Made by a program: the position numbers and the translations under genes. A stretch of 64,000 nucleotides of DNA from positions 124,001 to 188,000 of the forward strand of contig NZ_JAFFIW010000008.1 of NCBI RefSeq assembly GCF_018588885.1, read 5' to 3'. Positions 28,201 to 36,510 of the stretch are shown one piece after another. Under the pieces are notes generated by a model, which was given only the letters and a program-made list of their open reading frames with translations, did not search any database and was not told the origin of the DNA. This DNA is from Mesorhizobium sp. dw_380 (lineage in GTDB: Bacteria; Pseudomonadota; Alphaproteobacteria; Rhizobiales; Rhizobiaceae). The number at the start of each line of letters is the position of its first letter. Position 1 is the first letter of the stretch.

Positions 28201-29271
28201 TTACTTCAGTTCGTCGGCCTTGATGTAGCCGGAGTCGACGACCAGCTTCTGGTAGTTCGACTTGTCGACGTCATGCGGCGTCAACAGGATCGAGGGAACG
28301 ACCTTGACGTCGTTGTTGTAGGTCTTGGTGTCGAGACCTTCCGGCTTGCCGCCCGAGAGGACCTTGTCGACGAGTTCGACGGTGGCCTTGGCCAGTTCGC
28401 GGGTATCCTTGAACACGGTCGAGTACTGCTCGCCCGAGATGATCAGCTTGACAGAAGCGGTCTCTGCATCCTGACCGGTCACGATCGGCCAGGGCTGAGC
28501 GGCCGTGCCGTAACCGACAGCGCGCAGCGATGCGGTGATGCCGCGCGACAGGCCGTCATAGGGCGACAGAACGCCATCGACGCGGCTGCCGTCCGAGTAG
28601 TTGGCCGAGAGCAGATTGTCCATGCGGGCCTGAGCGGTGGCAGCGAGCCAGCGCAGCGTGCCGACCTTGTCCATGCCGGTCTGGCCGGACTTGATCTTGA
28701 TCGAGCCGTCGTCGATCAGCGGCTGCAGGACGGAAATCGCACCGTTGTAGAAGAAGAAGGCGTTGTTGTCGTCGGGCGAGCCGCCGAACAGTTCGACGTT
28801 CCACGGCTTGGTGTTCGGGAAGCGCTCCTTGAGGCCCTTGACCAGCGAGTTGGCCTGGATAACGCCGACGCCGAAATTGTCGAAGGTGGTGTAGTAGTCG
28901 ACATTGGCCGTCTTCTTGATCAGGCGGTCATAGGCGACGACGACGACACCGGCGTCGGCGGCCTTCTGCAGCGCGTCAGACAGCGTAGTGCCGTCGATCG
29001 AAGCGATGATCAGCGCCTTCGGGCCCTTGGTGATTTCGTTTTCCAGCTGGCTGAGCTGGTTGGGGATGTCGTCCTGCGCATATTGCAGATCGACCGTGTA
29101 GCCCAGCGCCTCGAGCTGGGACTTGACGGCGTCGCCGTCATTGATCCAGCGCTGCGAGGTCTTGGTGGGCATCAGCACGCCGACGAGGCCCTTGTCGGCT
29201 GCGTAGGCGGTGGCCGACATGGCCGCGATGCTGACCGCCAAGGCGGCGACTAACGTCTTGATGATTTTCAC
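28201..29271 (-). CDS. chvE: Periplasmic sugar-binding protein ChvE
   Basis: Multiple-sugar-binding protein of 356 residues. In Agrobacterium ChvE binds monosaccharides, feeds GguAB and signals to the VirA kinase. The signal peptide [17 protein letters not shown] ends near ATAYA. The mature protein begins [15 protein letters not shown], with the sugar-contacting region [35 protein letters not shown] and the C-terminal [15 protein letters not shown]. The gene order chvE-gguA-gguB-gguC with divergent gbpR is the full known locus. No vir genes are present, so the role here is probably sugar uptake and perhaps chemotaxis. Confidence 0.95.
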   Translation of the reverse strand: MKIIKTLVAALAVSIAAMSATAYAADKGLVGVLMPTKTSQRWINDGDAVKSQLEALGYTVDLQYAQDDIPNQLSQLENEITKGPKALIIASIDGTTLSDALQKAADAGVVVVAYDRLIKKTANVDYYTTFDNFGVGVIQANSLVKGLKERFPNTKPWNVELFGGSPDDNNAFFFYNGAISVLQPLIDDGSIKIKSGQTGMDKVGTLRWLAATAQARMDNLLSANYSDGSRVDGVLSPYDGLSRGITASLRAVGYGTAAQPWPIVTGQDAETASVKLIISGEQYSTVFKDTRELAKATVELVDKVLSGGKPEGLDTKTYNNDVKVVPSILLTPHDVDKSNYQKLVVDSGYIKADELK

Positions 29272-29501
29272 TTAACTCTCCCTGGTTGATGGACGCGGCA
29301 CCCGGGGGTCGCGGGCCGCTCAATCGTGCAGAAGCGCCAAGGCACTGCTGCCGTCATATCGATCCCCGGTATCCTCCCATGGTCCCGAAATGTTTGATTT
29401 CAATCGATACGATTTTCACGTCGGCGATCGTCACCTCTCGGAACGCGCTGACGTTGTGACGCTTTTGCCATAACTGTCAAATGCGATCTTTGATGTTTGC
29501 T

Positions 29502-29524
29502 ATATCACACTTGGTATGTGCTAT
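29502..29524. promoter_or_regulatory. Inverted repeat in the chvE-gbpR divergent region
   Basis: Arms ATATCACA (29502-29509) and TGTGCTAT (29517-29524) are symmetric at seven of eight positions around a 7-base centre. The 413-bp gap between chvE and gbpR holds no gene. LysR-type regulators such as GbpR bind dyads of this kind in shared divergent promoters, so this is a candidate GbpR site. Confidence 0.45.
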
Positions 29525-29684
29525 TGAGATCGAGCGGGATGGCACGACTGCCGCCTGGCTCATGCATGTCGCCCAAAGCCACCTCGGTTTCGGGCGAACG
29601 ACATGAATGAAAACAAAGAACCTAAAACGCGTCGGATGGCTCCGTTTCGAGGCGACGCACTTCAGGAAGGACGCAAGAAACGCG

Positions 29685-30674
29685 ATGGCGACGCTACGAG
29701 ATTCAGGCGCGGTTTCAGACAGTTACAGCGAGACGCCGGGTGATGGCGAAACCCTGCTGCGCAGTGGTCTCAGCCTGCGTCACATGCGCATGATCGTCGC
29801 GCTCGACGACCATGGCCGGGTGAGTGCGGCGGCGCAGGTCATGAACATCTCGCAGCCGGCTGCCTCGCGCATGATCGCCGAGATGGAGGCGGTGCTGGAG
29901 GTCAAGCTGTGCGAAAGGCTGCCGCGCGGCATCACGCTGACGCCCTACGGCAAGGCACTGGCCAGGCGCGCGCGTTCGATCCTGCTGGAGATGCGCGAGG
30001 TCGATCGCGAAATATCCGAGCTCAAGGCAGGCAAGGGCGGTTCCGTGTTTCTCGGTGCCGTGACCGCGCCTGCGATCGAATTGGCGGTGCCGGCGATCCG
30101 CGAAATCCGCCGCATCTATCCGCGCATCGAGATCACCATGCAGGTCGAAACCTCCAATGTGCTGGCGCGCGAACTGATCGCCACGCGCCATGATTTCATC
30201 ATTGCGCGCATCCCCGACGACCTCAATCCGCGACTGTTCGAGTCGCGCGTCATCGGCGTCGAGAAAGCCTGCCTGATCGTGCGCCGTGGCCACCCGCTCA
30301 CCAGGGGCGACATGGTGCGGCTGGAAGACACGGCTGCCTATGACTGGGTTTTCCAGTCGGGCGGCTCGCCCCTGCGCCAGGCGATGGAGAGCAATTTCCT
30401 GAACCGCAACATCGCGCTGCCGGACCGGATCCTCAACACCAGTTCGCTGCTGCTGACGCTGGTCATGGTCGCGCAATCGGACGCCATCGCGCCGGTTTCG
30501 GTGCAGGTCGCGAAGTTCATCCAGAATCCCGACGGGCTCGCCGGCGCCATTGACGTCGTCCAGACCGAATTCGACATCGAGGTCAGGCCCTACAGCCTGA
30601 TCACGGTCAGGAACCGCGTGCTGTCGCCGGCCGCCAAGATGCTGCACGATTTCATCCTGCGCGAAGTGGGGTGA
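29685..30674 (+). CDS. gbpR: LysR-family regulator GbpR
   Basis: A 329-residue LysR-type regulator. The N-terminal winged helix-turn-helix is GLSLRHMRMIVALDDHGRVS then AAAQVMNISQPAASRMI, and the effector-binding domain begins near GKGGSVFLGAV. GbpR (galactose-binding protein regulator) controls chvE in Agrobacterium and is encoded divergently next to it, as here. The start is uncertain: ATG 29685 gives MATLRDSGAV, whereas ATG 29607 would add 26 basic residues. No other target is suggested by position. Confidence 0.9.
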   Translation: MATLRDSGAVSDSYSETPGDGETLLRSGLSLRHMRMIVALDDHGRVSAAAQVMNISQPAASRMIAEMEAVLEVKLCERLPRGITLTPYGKALARRARSILLEMREVDREISELKAGKGGSVFLGAVTAPAIELAVPAIREIRRIYPRIEITMQVETSNVLARELIATRHDFIIARIPDDLNPRLFESRVIGVEKACLIVRRGHPLTRGDMVRLEDTAAYDWVFQSGGSPLRQAMESNFLNRNIALPDRILNTSSLLLTLVMVAQSDAIAPVSVQVAKFIQNPDGLAGAIDVVQTEFDIEVRPYSLITVRNRVLSPAAKMLHDFILREVG

Positions 30675-30780
30675 CGGAACAAGAACAGCAGTCGCGCGTT
30701 CAGCGAAATCGGCATGCTCGCTGGAGCCCGTTTTGGGTGGGGGACCGAGGCGCCGATGGTCGACAACTCGGGAGGTTTTG

Positions 30781-31113
30781 ATGGAACGTCGATTGTTTCT
30801 CAGCGGAATGTTTGGCGTTGCGGGGGCAGTTGCATTTGCCAGTGTAGCCGGACCCGGTCGCGCGGTTGCCGGTATTCCCCAGGGCAATGGAATTCTCGAT
30901 GAGCTGGACAAGCCGGACCCGGCTGTCTTCGAAGGCGATGACGACGTCGAAGTGGAGCAGGTCTCCCATCGTCGCTGGCATCGCCGCTACTATCACGGCC
31001 ACTATGGCCGGAGACGGCGGCGCGTCTGGAGACGGGTCTGCCGTCGCTACTGGCGCTATGGCCGCCGTCACGTGCGTTGCTGGCGCGCGCGTGTCTGGGG
31101 CGGGTGGTTGTAA
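30781..31113 (+). CDS. Small exported Arg/His/Tyr/Trp-rich protein
   Basis: A 110-residue protein not assigned to a known function. The N-terminus (MERRLFLSGMFGVAGAVAFA) looks like a twin-arginine or Sec signal ending near GRAVAG. A short acidic middle segment (FEGDDDVEVEQ) is followed by about 50 residues made mostly of Arg, His, Tyr and Trp, such as RRRRRVWRRVCRRYWRYG. The ribosome site GGGAGG stands six bases before the ATG at 30781. The extreme tail suggests binding to nucleic acid, polyphosphate, anionic polysaccharide or metal. Confidence 0.8.
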   Translation: MERRLFLSGMFGVAGAVAFASVAGPGRAVAGIPQGNGILDELDKPDPAVFEGDDDVEVEQVSHRRWHRRYYHGHYGRRRRRVWRRVCRRYWRYGRRHVRCWRARVWGGWL

Positions 31114-31362
31114 TCGGCTTCCGGCGGACGCAAAGGCCGGCCACCGCAGCGTGGCCGGCGTCGGCGGGTGGATTGGCATCGATCACCCAACACCGCGACG
31201 GAATCGCGTCCGCACTTAGCCTAAGACCGAATTGACGAGTCATATTAGGTTTCACTAATTGAATTGCCGTCTGGCCGTAGGTGTGATCATGCCGAGGGCC
31301 GTCAAGGAGCAGAACCGTATAATGCCGGCTACACGACTACAGGTTAGGAGCAATCGGCACGC

Positions 31363-32124
31363 ATGAGGGGTGTGGCGATACTGACCGAAGCTCGCAGCGG
31401 CTCCGAATGGCTCGGCAGCCTGGCAAACAGCACCGGGGCATTGGGCCGGTCGGCCGAATGGCTCGACACGGATACGCTGGGATGCAAACCGAAGTCCTTC
31501 GACGGACTCCTGTCCGCGGTGATCGATCGCGGCGGAACTGCCAATGGCAGGTTCGCCGTCAAGCTGTTTCCACGGCATCTTCACTGGTCGCAGGGCAAAT
31601 ATGGATCCGATTTCCTCGCCGAATGCGTCCGGCGCCACGCCATGGGTTTGGTCCTTCTCGAGCGGCGGGATCGTCTTCGCCAGGCGATCTCCTATTGCCG
31701 GGCGAAGGCATCAGGTCGTTGGAGAAGCACGATGGACGGCGCGGATCTGGTTCCGCAATACGACTTCGCCGGGATCTGCCAGGCTTATTTTCTGATCGAG
31801 CAGAGCTATGCCTTCTGGGAGGCCTATTTGCGCCTGGCCGACCTGCCTTACGACCATCTGTTCTATGAGGACCTGTTGGACGACCCTCGTCCTTACGTCG
31901 CATCGGTGGCCCGGCAGTTGGCGGTTGAAATGCCCAGCGGCGAGTTCAAGACGAATTTGCGGTTGCAACGCGATGCCTGCACAGAAGACTGGGCAGAGCG
32001 GTTCCAGAATGACGCCAGATCCGGCGACCTGCTGGCGCATCTCCCCAAGAAGGTGGCACCTCGAAATATCGACAACCTCGCCCGATTCCTGCTCAAGAAG
32101 CAGATGCGCATCGGCCAGGCTTAG
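31363..32124 (+). CDS. Stf0-type sulfotransferase
   Basis: PAPS-dependent sulfotransferase of 253 residues. The 5'-phosphosulfate loop is ILTEARSGSEWLG at the N-terminus, and the 3'-phosphate-binding region is LLERRDRLRQAISYCRA near residue 110. The Stf0 family was defined on a mycobacterial trehalose sulfotransferase; rhizobial relatives sulfate surface glycans. It probably sulfates a lipopolysaccharide, capsule or glycolipid sugar, which the nearby acyltransferase and glycosyltransferase genes support. The 249-bp upstream gap has no feature I can name. Confidence 0.85.
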   Translation: MRGVAILTEARSGSEWLGSLANSTGALGRSAEWLDTDTLGCKPKSFDGLLSAVIDRGGTANGRFAVKLFPRHLHWSQGKYGSDFLAECVRRHAMGLVLLERRDRLRQAISYCRAKASGRWRSTMDGADLVPQYDFAGICQAYFLIEQSYAFWEAYLRLADLPYDHLFYEDLLDDPRPYVASVARQLAVEMPSGEFKTNLRLQRDACTEDWAERFQNDARSGDLLAHLPKKVAPRNIDNLARFLLKKQMRIGQA

Positions 32125-32210
32125 ATATGCCCTGATCAGTCCTGTGCCGGCCCGCCTTCTGGACAGGTTCACAGCACCATCAAGTCAGTAGCGAAACTTC
32201 GGCTTTGGGA

Positions 32211-32284
32211 TGGAGCGGGTAGCGGGAATCGAACCCGCGCGTTCAGCTTGGGAAGCTGACAAGCTACCATTACATCATACCCGC
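32211..32284 (-). tRNA. tRNA-Gly (anticodon CCC), CCA encoded
   Basis: The minus strand reads GCGGGTATGATG at the 5' end, TGGTAGC in the D region, anticodon loop TTCCCAA on stem GTCAGC/GCTGAA, T arm GCGGGTTCGATTCCCGC and a closing acceptor CCCGC, then T plus CCA. All arms pair. The loop gives anticodon CCC, reading GGG. The gene stands alone between the sulfotransferase and acyltransferase genes. I found no duplicated 3' end nearby that would mark an integrated element. Confidence 0.95.
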
Positions 32285-32381
32285 ACGCGTCCTCGTTATC
32301 ATGAGGTCTGGCCTTCGGGCAATCGCAAAGCGGCTCTCGAAACGCACTCTTCGGCAGTTCCCTGAACGCTGGTCCGCGTTT

Positions 32382-34268
32382 TTATTTTGCCTTCGCGACT
32401 TTGTTGCTGGCGGCAAAGCTTGGCCAGTATTTCGAGATGGCAAGCGTCGCGCCCGCGGAAGAGAAATGACCGTAGTCGAAGTAGAAAAATTGCCTGGTGC
32501 CAGGGTCGGCGTAGGAACAGCCGGCCGCATCGCACAGATAGGTCAGCGGGTCGATGAAATCAGCGCCCTTGACGAATGGAAGCACCTGCTTGTTGATGTT
32601 CGGATCCATGGCCATCGGCCAGGATGTATTCGCGACGTTTTCCCGTCTTGCGAAGAAGGCGATTTTCTGGACGTCGGCGATGAATTCCGGAGACTGGCCG
32701 ATAACGTAGACCTTGACGCCCATGTCGCGCAGCCTGTCGATCGTCTTCTGCAAGCCGTCGAAGCCCCTGGCCTGGTAGTCGGTCCACCGGCCGCTCAGGA
32801 TCACGGCCTGGATGTTGGCATCGCGGATGATCGAGAGCGCCCGTTCGTTGAAACGCGTGCAGGCGGGCCGGGCATAGGAGAAGTAGCTCAGGTTGGGTGG
32901 GCAGCCGGCATAGGTATACTGGATGACATTGGCCTGGATTTTCTCAGCGTTGGCCTCCAGACCCGACACATAGTGAGCGGCGAAGGAATCGCCCCATAGC
33001 AGCACATTGGTGGGGAAGCCGTGCGTGCGGGTGCAGTCGGCAAGATTCCAGTTCTCGATCTGGCTCGCCCCCTCGTTGAAACAGACGCCGTTGCGCCAGT
33101 CACCCACCAGGATCCGTTCCGTCGAGAAGTCCGGGAACCGTTGCGGAAAACCCTTGCCCAGCGCACCGGCCACACCGGCGACGCATAAGAGGGCGATCGC
33201 CGTCGCCGAGAAGGCGAAGATCGGCCGCGGGGCGGTGAAGGCCCGCTTCTGACGGAAGGGCTGCTCGACACATCTCCAGGAAAATGTCGCCAGGGCGACG
33301 CTGGCCACCATCATCGCGATGATCGTCGGCACGCCGATGGCTTTCAAGGAGAGATAGTGGACGAAGGAATTGATCGGCCAGTGAACGAGGTAGAGCGAAT
33401 AGGAGATGAGGCCGACCCAGACCAGCGGCGCCAACCGAAGCACGCGCGTGGCGACAGGGACCGGCCTGTCCGCGTGAGCCTGGCCCGCATAGATGAGCAG
33501 CGCCGTTCCGACACAGGGAAACAGGGCATTGTAGCCCGGAAACGGGTCGCTTTCCGAAATCGTCAGAAAGCCCACTGCAATCAGGCCAAAACCGGCCAGG
33601 CCGGTCAGTTCCGTCAACGGGCGACTGGCAAGCGCCGGCGGTTTCTTCAGCATCAGCATCGCGCCGAGCGCCAGTTCCCAGATGCGCGTCGGCAGCAGGT
33701 AGAAGCCGGCGGTGGGTGCCAGCGTGGTCGCCATCACCGCCAGGGCAAAACTGCCGATGGCAATCGGCAGCAGTATCGTCAGCCAGCGTTTCGAGGCGTA
33801 TCGGTAGATCAGATACACAAGGATCGGCGCGAAGATGTAGTACTGCTCCTCGACCGAAAGCGACCATGTGTGCAGCAGTGGCCGCAGTTCCGCGTCGATG
33901 GAGAAATAGTTGGTCGTCTTCCAGAAATAGATGTTCGACCAGAAGGTCGACGCCGCGATCACGCTGAGGCTGAATTCGTGAAGGTCGGACGGCAGCAGGA
34001 TGAACCAGGCCGCGATGCTCGCGAGCAGGATGACGAAGGTCAGCGCCGGCAGGATGCGCCGTGCACGGCGCCAATAGAAGCGGCCGATCGAGAACTGGCC
34101 GCGTTCGAGATCATCGAGCAGGCTGCCGCTGATCAGATAGCCCGATATCACGAAGAAGATGTCGACGCCGGTGAAGCCGCCAGGAATGGCGGACACGCCG
34201 AAATGGAAGAGCACGACGGGCAGCACTGCAACAGCCCGCAGGCCATCGATGTCGCGCCTGTAGTTCAT
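32382..34268 (-). CDS. OafA-type acyltransferase with SGNH domain
   Basis: A 628-residue two-part O-acyltransferase. The N-terminal acyltransferase-3 domain has about ten transmembrane helices, the catalytic His in VLFHFGV and the RxxR motif in FYWRRARRILP, plus SLSVEEQYYIFAPIL. The C-terminal periplasmic SGNH domain begins with the nucleophile in LLWGDSFAAHYVSG and ends with the Asp-x-x-His pair in YFDYGHFSSAGA. Enzymes of this build acetylate surface polysaccharides such as O-antigen. The divergent neighbours are the tRNA and sulfotransferase genes. Confidence 0.92.
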   Translation of the reverse strand: MNYRRDIDGLRAVAVLPVVLFHFGVSAIPGGFTGVDIFFVISGYLISGSLLDDLERGQFSIGRFYWRRARRILPALTFVILLASIAAWFILLPSDLHEFSLSVIAASTFWSNIYFWKTTNYFSIDAELRPLLHTWSLSVEEQYYIFAPILVYLIYRYASKRWLTILLPIAIGSFALAVMATTLAPTAGFYLLPTRIWELALGAMLMLKKPPALASRPLTELTGLAGFGLIAVGFLTISESDPFPGYNALFPCVGTALLIYAGQAHADRPVPVATRVLRLAPLVWVGLISYSLYLVHWPINSFVHYLSLKAIGVPTIIAMMVASVALATFSWRCVEQPFRQKRAFTAPRPIFAFSATAIALLCVAGVAGALGKGFPQRFPDFSTERILVGDWRNGVCFNEGASQIENWNLADCTRTHGFPTNVLLWGDSFAAHYVSGLEANAEKIQANVIQYTYAGCPPNLSYFSYARPACTRFNERALSIIRDANIQAVILSGRWTDYQARGFDGLQKTIDRLRDMGVKVYVIGQSPEFIADVQKIAFFARRENVANTSWPMAMDPNINKQVLPFVKGADFIDPLTYLCDAAGCSYADPGTRQFFYFDYGHFSSAGATLAISKYWPSFAASNKVAKAK

Positions 34269-34476
34269 TCGACCGGTCCGTACGCCGCGGCCGGCCGTAG
34301 TCGTGCGACGGAGACTGACATGCCCCTCATGCGGCGATCCCCCATCGTGTCAAGAATTGTGGCCGTGGGTCTCACAGACTGTGCTCTGCAACAGAAGTTT
34401 GCTGCACTGCAATATCCGTGTCAAGCCGGATGCCAGGTTTGAACGCTGCCGAAGGCGGTTTGGGGGACGTGATAAA

Positions 34477-35967
34477 TCAGGCGCCGGGCAGGTAGATCAC
34501 GGCATAGTCGTCCGCATAGGCCCGCTTCCAGCCCAACTCCGTGAAGAAGGGGATGCGGGTGTCGTCGGCTGTAAGCAGTGCCCAGCCGATGGTGTATTTC
34601 TTCAACTGCGCCTCGAGCAGCGGTCTTCCGTCGCTCTTCCCCGTCGCCTCATCGGTTTTCGTGAACCCGCCCAGGAACAGCTGGTCCGTCCTGCCGTCGA
34701 TGTAGGTCTTGATGTCATGGAAAATCAGCGTGCCGCCGAAATTGTAGGAATTCAGCACGTTGCCGGACAAGTGGTGGTCCCTGGCGAAGGCGAGGGCGCC
34801 GCTGGCGGATGTCTTCTGGCTCGGCGCCACCTGGTAGGCATTGCCGAGGATCAAGACCGCGCCGACCAGCAGGACAGCCATTGCGCCGCAGATCGCGTAA
34901 AACCGGCTGGCGAAGACCTTTTCCAGCCCGTCACGCTTTTCCACCAGCCAGGCCGTGGCTGAGAGCGAAGGGTATTGCTGCGCGATCTCGACCGCGATCA
35001 CCAAGGGAATCAACAGGAAGGGCAGATACACAAATCGCAGATGGGCGAGATAGACATGCAAGGTGAAGGCGATGAACAACGCCTTGCCCCAGCCGATCCG
35101 AAGCCTCGATACCAGGAGCCCGAAGAGCGCCAACAGCATCGCTGCTTCCTGCAAGAGCTGCTCCTGGGCATTGAATGGCCGCCACTCCAGGATAAGCGGC
35201 ACCGCCTCGTTGCCATAGGCCACGGTGAACGTCGCCAGGATGGCTTTCACCCCATAGGGATGAACCAGGCTGACCAATGGGCAGAGCAGGCCGAAAGCGA
35301 CCCATTTTGCCAGGAGGACGGGTTTCGACAGGCCAGAGCGCGCCAGGAGACCGAGCCCGGCAAAGGCAGCGATGACGAAGCTCAGGGTGAACGTGGCGTG
35401 CAGGTTGGCCCACAAGACGACAAGAATGAGCAGCCACAGGGGCGGGGCTTTCTCTTCTTGCGCGGCACGAAACAGCGTGGCCGTCCAGACGACGATGATC
35501 GGCAAGGTGAAGACATGTGGGCGCGCCGTATAGATCGGGGCGATCAGGAAAGCCGCGGCGAAGGCCACCGCTATCGCCAGTAGCGGTTTCAGCCATGCGC
35601 TGAGGAACCAGCCCATCAGGAAGACCGTCAGGCCGACGCTGGCGATGATCAGGGTGACGACGCCATTCCAGCCCCCCGCGCGGTAGGCAAGGGCCAGAAA
35701 GACCTGTCCCAGCCATTCCTTGGCGATCCAGGATTGACCGGCAAACGTGTAGGAATAGGGGTCGACGGCCGGAAACGTCCGGTTCTCCAGAAAGTCCAGC
35801 CCGACCTTCACTTGCCACCAACTGTCGGGATCCTGCAGGGTCTCGCCGGCAAAGGCGGCGAGCACATAGGCCACGAGGCAGGCGCAGAGAAGGCAGAGTA
35901 TCAGCCTGATGCGTTGTGCGTCCGCGAGCGACGGCGTCGCCGTCGCGATTGCAGCGGCCTGGTTCAT
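34477..35967 (-). CDS. Polytopic membrane protein, GT-C glycosyltransferase-like
   Basis: A 496-residue protein with about ten predicted transmembrane helices. The first periplasmic loop carries QDPDSWWQVKVGLDFL, similar to the acidic DxD-type motif in the same loop of GT-C transferases that use lipid-linked sugars. A C-terminal soluble domain follows the last helix (YQVAPSQKTSASGALAFA onward). It is the last gene of an operon with gtrB and gtrA, which suggests that it uses the lipid-linked sugar made and flipped by those proteins. The family is otherwise unnamed. Its start is reached through a small relay frame. Confidence 0.8.
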   Translation of the reverse strand: MNQAAAIATATPSLADAQRIRLILCLLCACLVAYVLAAFAGETLQDPDSWWQVKVGLDFLENRTFPAVDPYSYTFAGQSWIAKEWLGQVFLALAYRAGGWNGVVTLIIASVGLTVFLMGWFLSAWLKPLLAIAVAFAAAFLIAPIYTARPHVFTLPIIVVWTATLFRAAQEEKAPPLWLLILVVLWANLHATFTLSFVIAAFAGLGLLARSGLSKPVLLAKWVAFGLLCPLVSLVHPYGVKAILATFTVAYGNEAVPLILEWRPFNAQEQLLQEAAMLLALFGLLVSRLRIGWGKALFIAFTLHVYLAHLRFVYLPFLLIPLVIAVEIAQQYPSLSATAWLVEKRDGLEKVFASRFYAICGAMAVLLVGAVLILGNAYQVAPSQKTSASGALAFARDHHLSGNVLNSYNFGGTLIFHDIKTYIDGRTDQLFLGGFTKTDEATGKSDGRPLLEAQLKKYTIGWALLTADDTRIPFFTELGWKRAYADDYAVIYLPGA

Positions 35968-36032
35968 GTTAAGGCTCCAGGTGGCGGCGTCGCCGTCACG
36001 ATTGCAGCGGCCTGGTTCATGTCACGGCTCCG
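35933..36032. repeat. 53-bp tandem duplication at the gtrA / membrane-protein junction
   Basis: Bases 35933-35979 recur at 35986-36032 with only about three or four mismatches, an offset of 53 bp. The unit contains the start codon and first codons of the membrane-protein gene (MNQAAAI). Because 53 is not a multiple of three, the extra copy is out of frame with the downstream gene and forms its own short frame. Confidence 0.9.
35964..36020 (-). CDS. 18-codon relay ORF between gtrA and the membrane glycosyltransferase
   Basis: The duplicated start codon at 36020 opens an 18-residue frame, MNQAAAIVTATPPPGALT. Its ATG overlaps the gtrA stop (ATGA at 36020-36017) and its stop overlaps the next gene's ATG (ATGA at 35967-35964). 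Ribosomes finishing gtrA could restart here and then again at the membrane-protein gene. The peptide probably has no function of its own. Translation is inferred from the two overlaps. Confidence 0.5.
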   Translation of the reverse strand: MNQAAAIVTATPPPGALT

Positions 36033-36478
36033 GGCCATTTCACGTGCGTTGCGGCCAGTGCATCGGGGTCATCCGCGCCGCCGACGAAGACGAAACGGGA
36101 CGACCCCAGGTAGAAGATGATCGAGTAGAGGCAATTTCCCGCCAGATGGACGAACGGGTTTTCGATGATGCCGGCAGACATGGCGGCGATCACTATGGCC
36201 AGGTTGGCGCCATAGGCGACAATGAAGGTGATCGCATATCGAGCGACCGCGCCGGGGCGAAAGCCGCCGGCACGTCCGAACGTCCATTGGCGATTGAGGA
36301 AGAAGCCAAGCGTGAAGCCCGCGGCATAGCCTGCCGCATTGGAAACGATATCACCGAGGCCCACAGCCAGCCCGGCCAGGATGAGCGTATAACCAAGCGC
36401 CGTGTTGAGAAGCCCGACGGCGCCAAAGCGCAGCATCCGCGAGAAATCAGACGGAAGAGCCGACCGCATCCTGCCCAT
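36017..36478 (-). CDS. GtrA-family membrane protein (polyprenyl-linked sugar flippase)
   Basis: A 153-residue protein with four transmembrane helices of the GtrA family: MLRFGAVGLLNTALGYTLIL, NAAGYAAGFTLGFFLNRQWTFG, ITFIVAYGANLAIVI and a last helix near LYSIIFYLGSSRFVF. Members flip undecaprenyl-phosphate-linked sugars across the inner membrane for surface glycan modification. It starts at ATG 36478, 32 bases after the stop of the partner transferase gene, and ends in an ATGA overlap with the relay frame. Confidence 0.9.
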   Translation of the reverse strand: MGRMRSALPSDFSRMLRFGAVGLLNTALGYTLILAGLAVGLGDIVSNAAGYAAGFTLGFFLNRQWTFGRAGGFRPGAVARYAITFIVAYGANLAIVIAAMSAGIIENPFVHLAGNCLYSIIFYLGSSRFVFVGGADDPDALAATHVKWPGAVT

Positions 36479-36510
36479 GCCGTTCCCGTTGCATCCGGTC
36501 GACCTTCGCC

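Noticed and set aside
32211..32284. tRNA-Gly as attachment site of a genomic island
   Set aside because: I saw no integrase and no second copy of the tRNA 3' end within the window.
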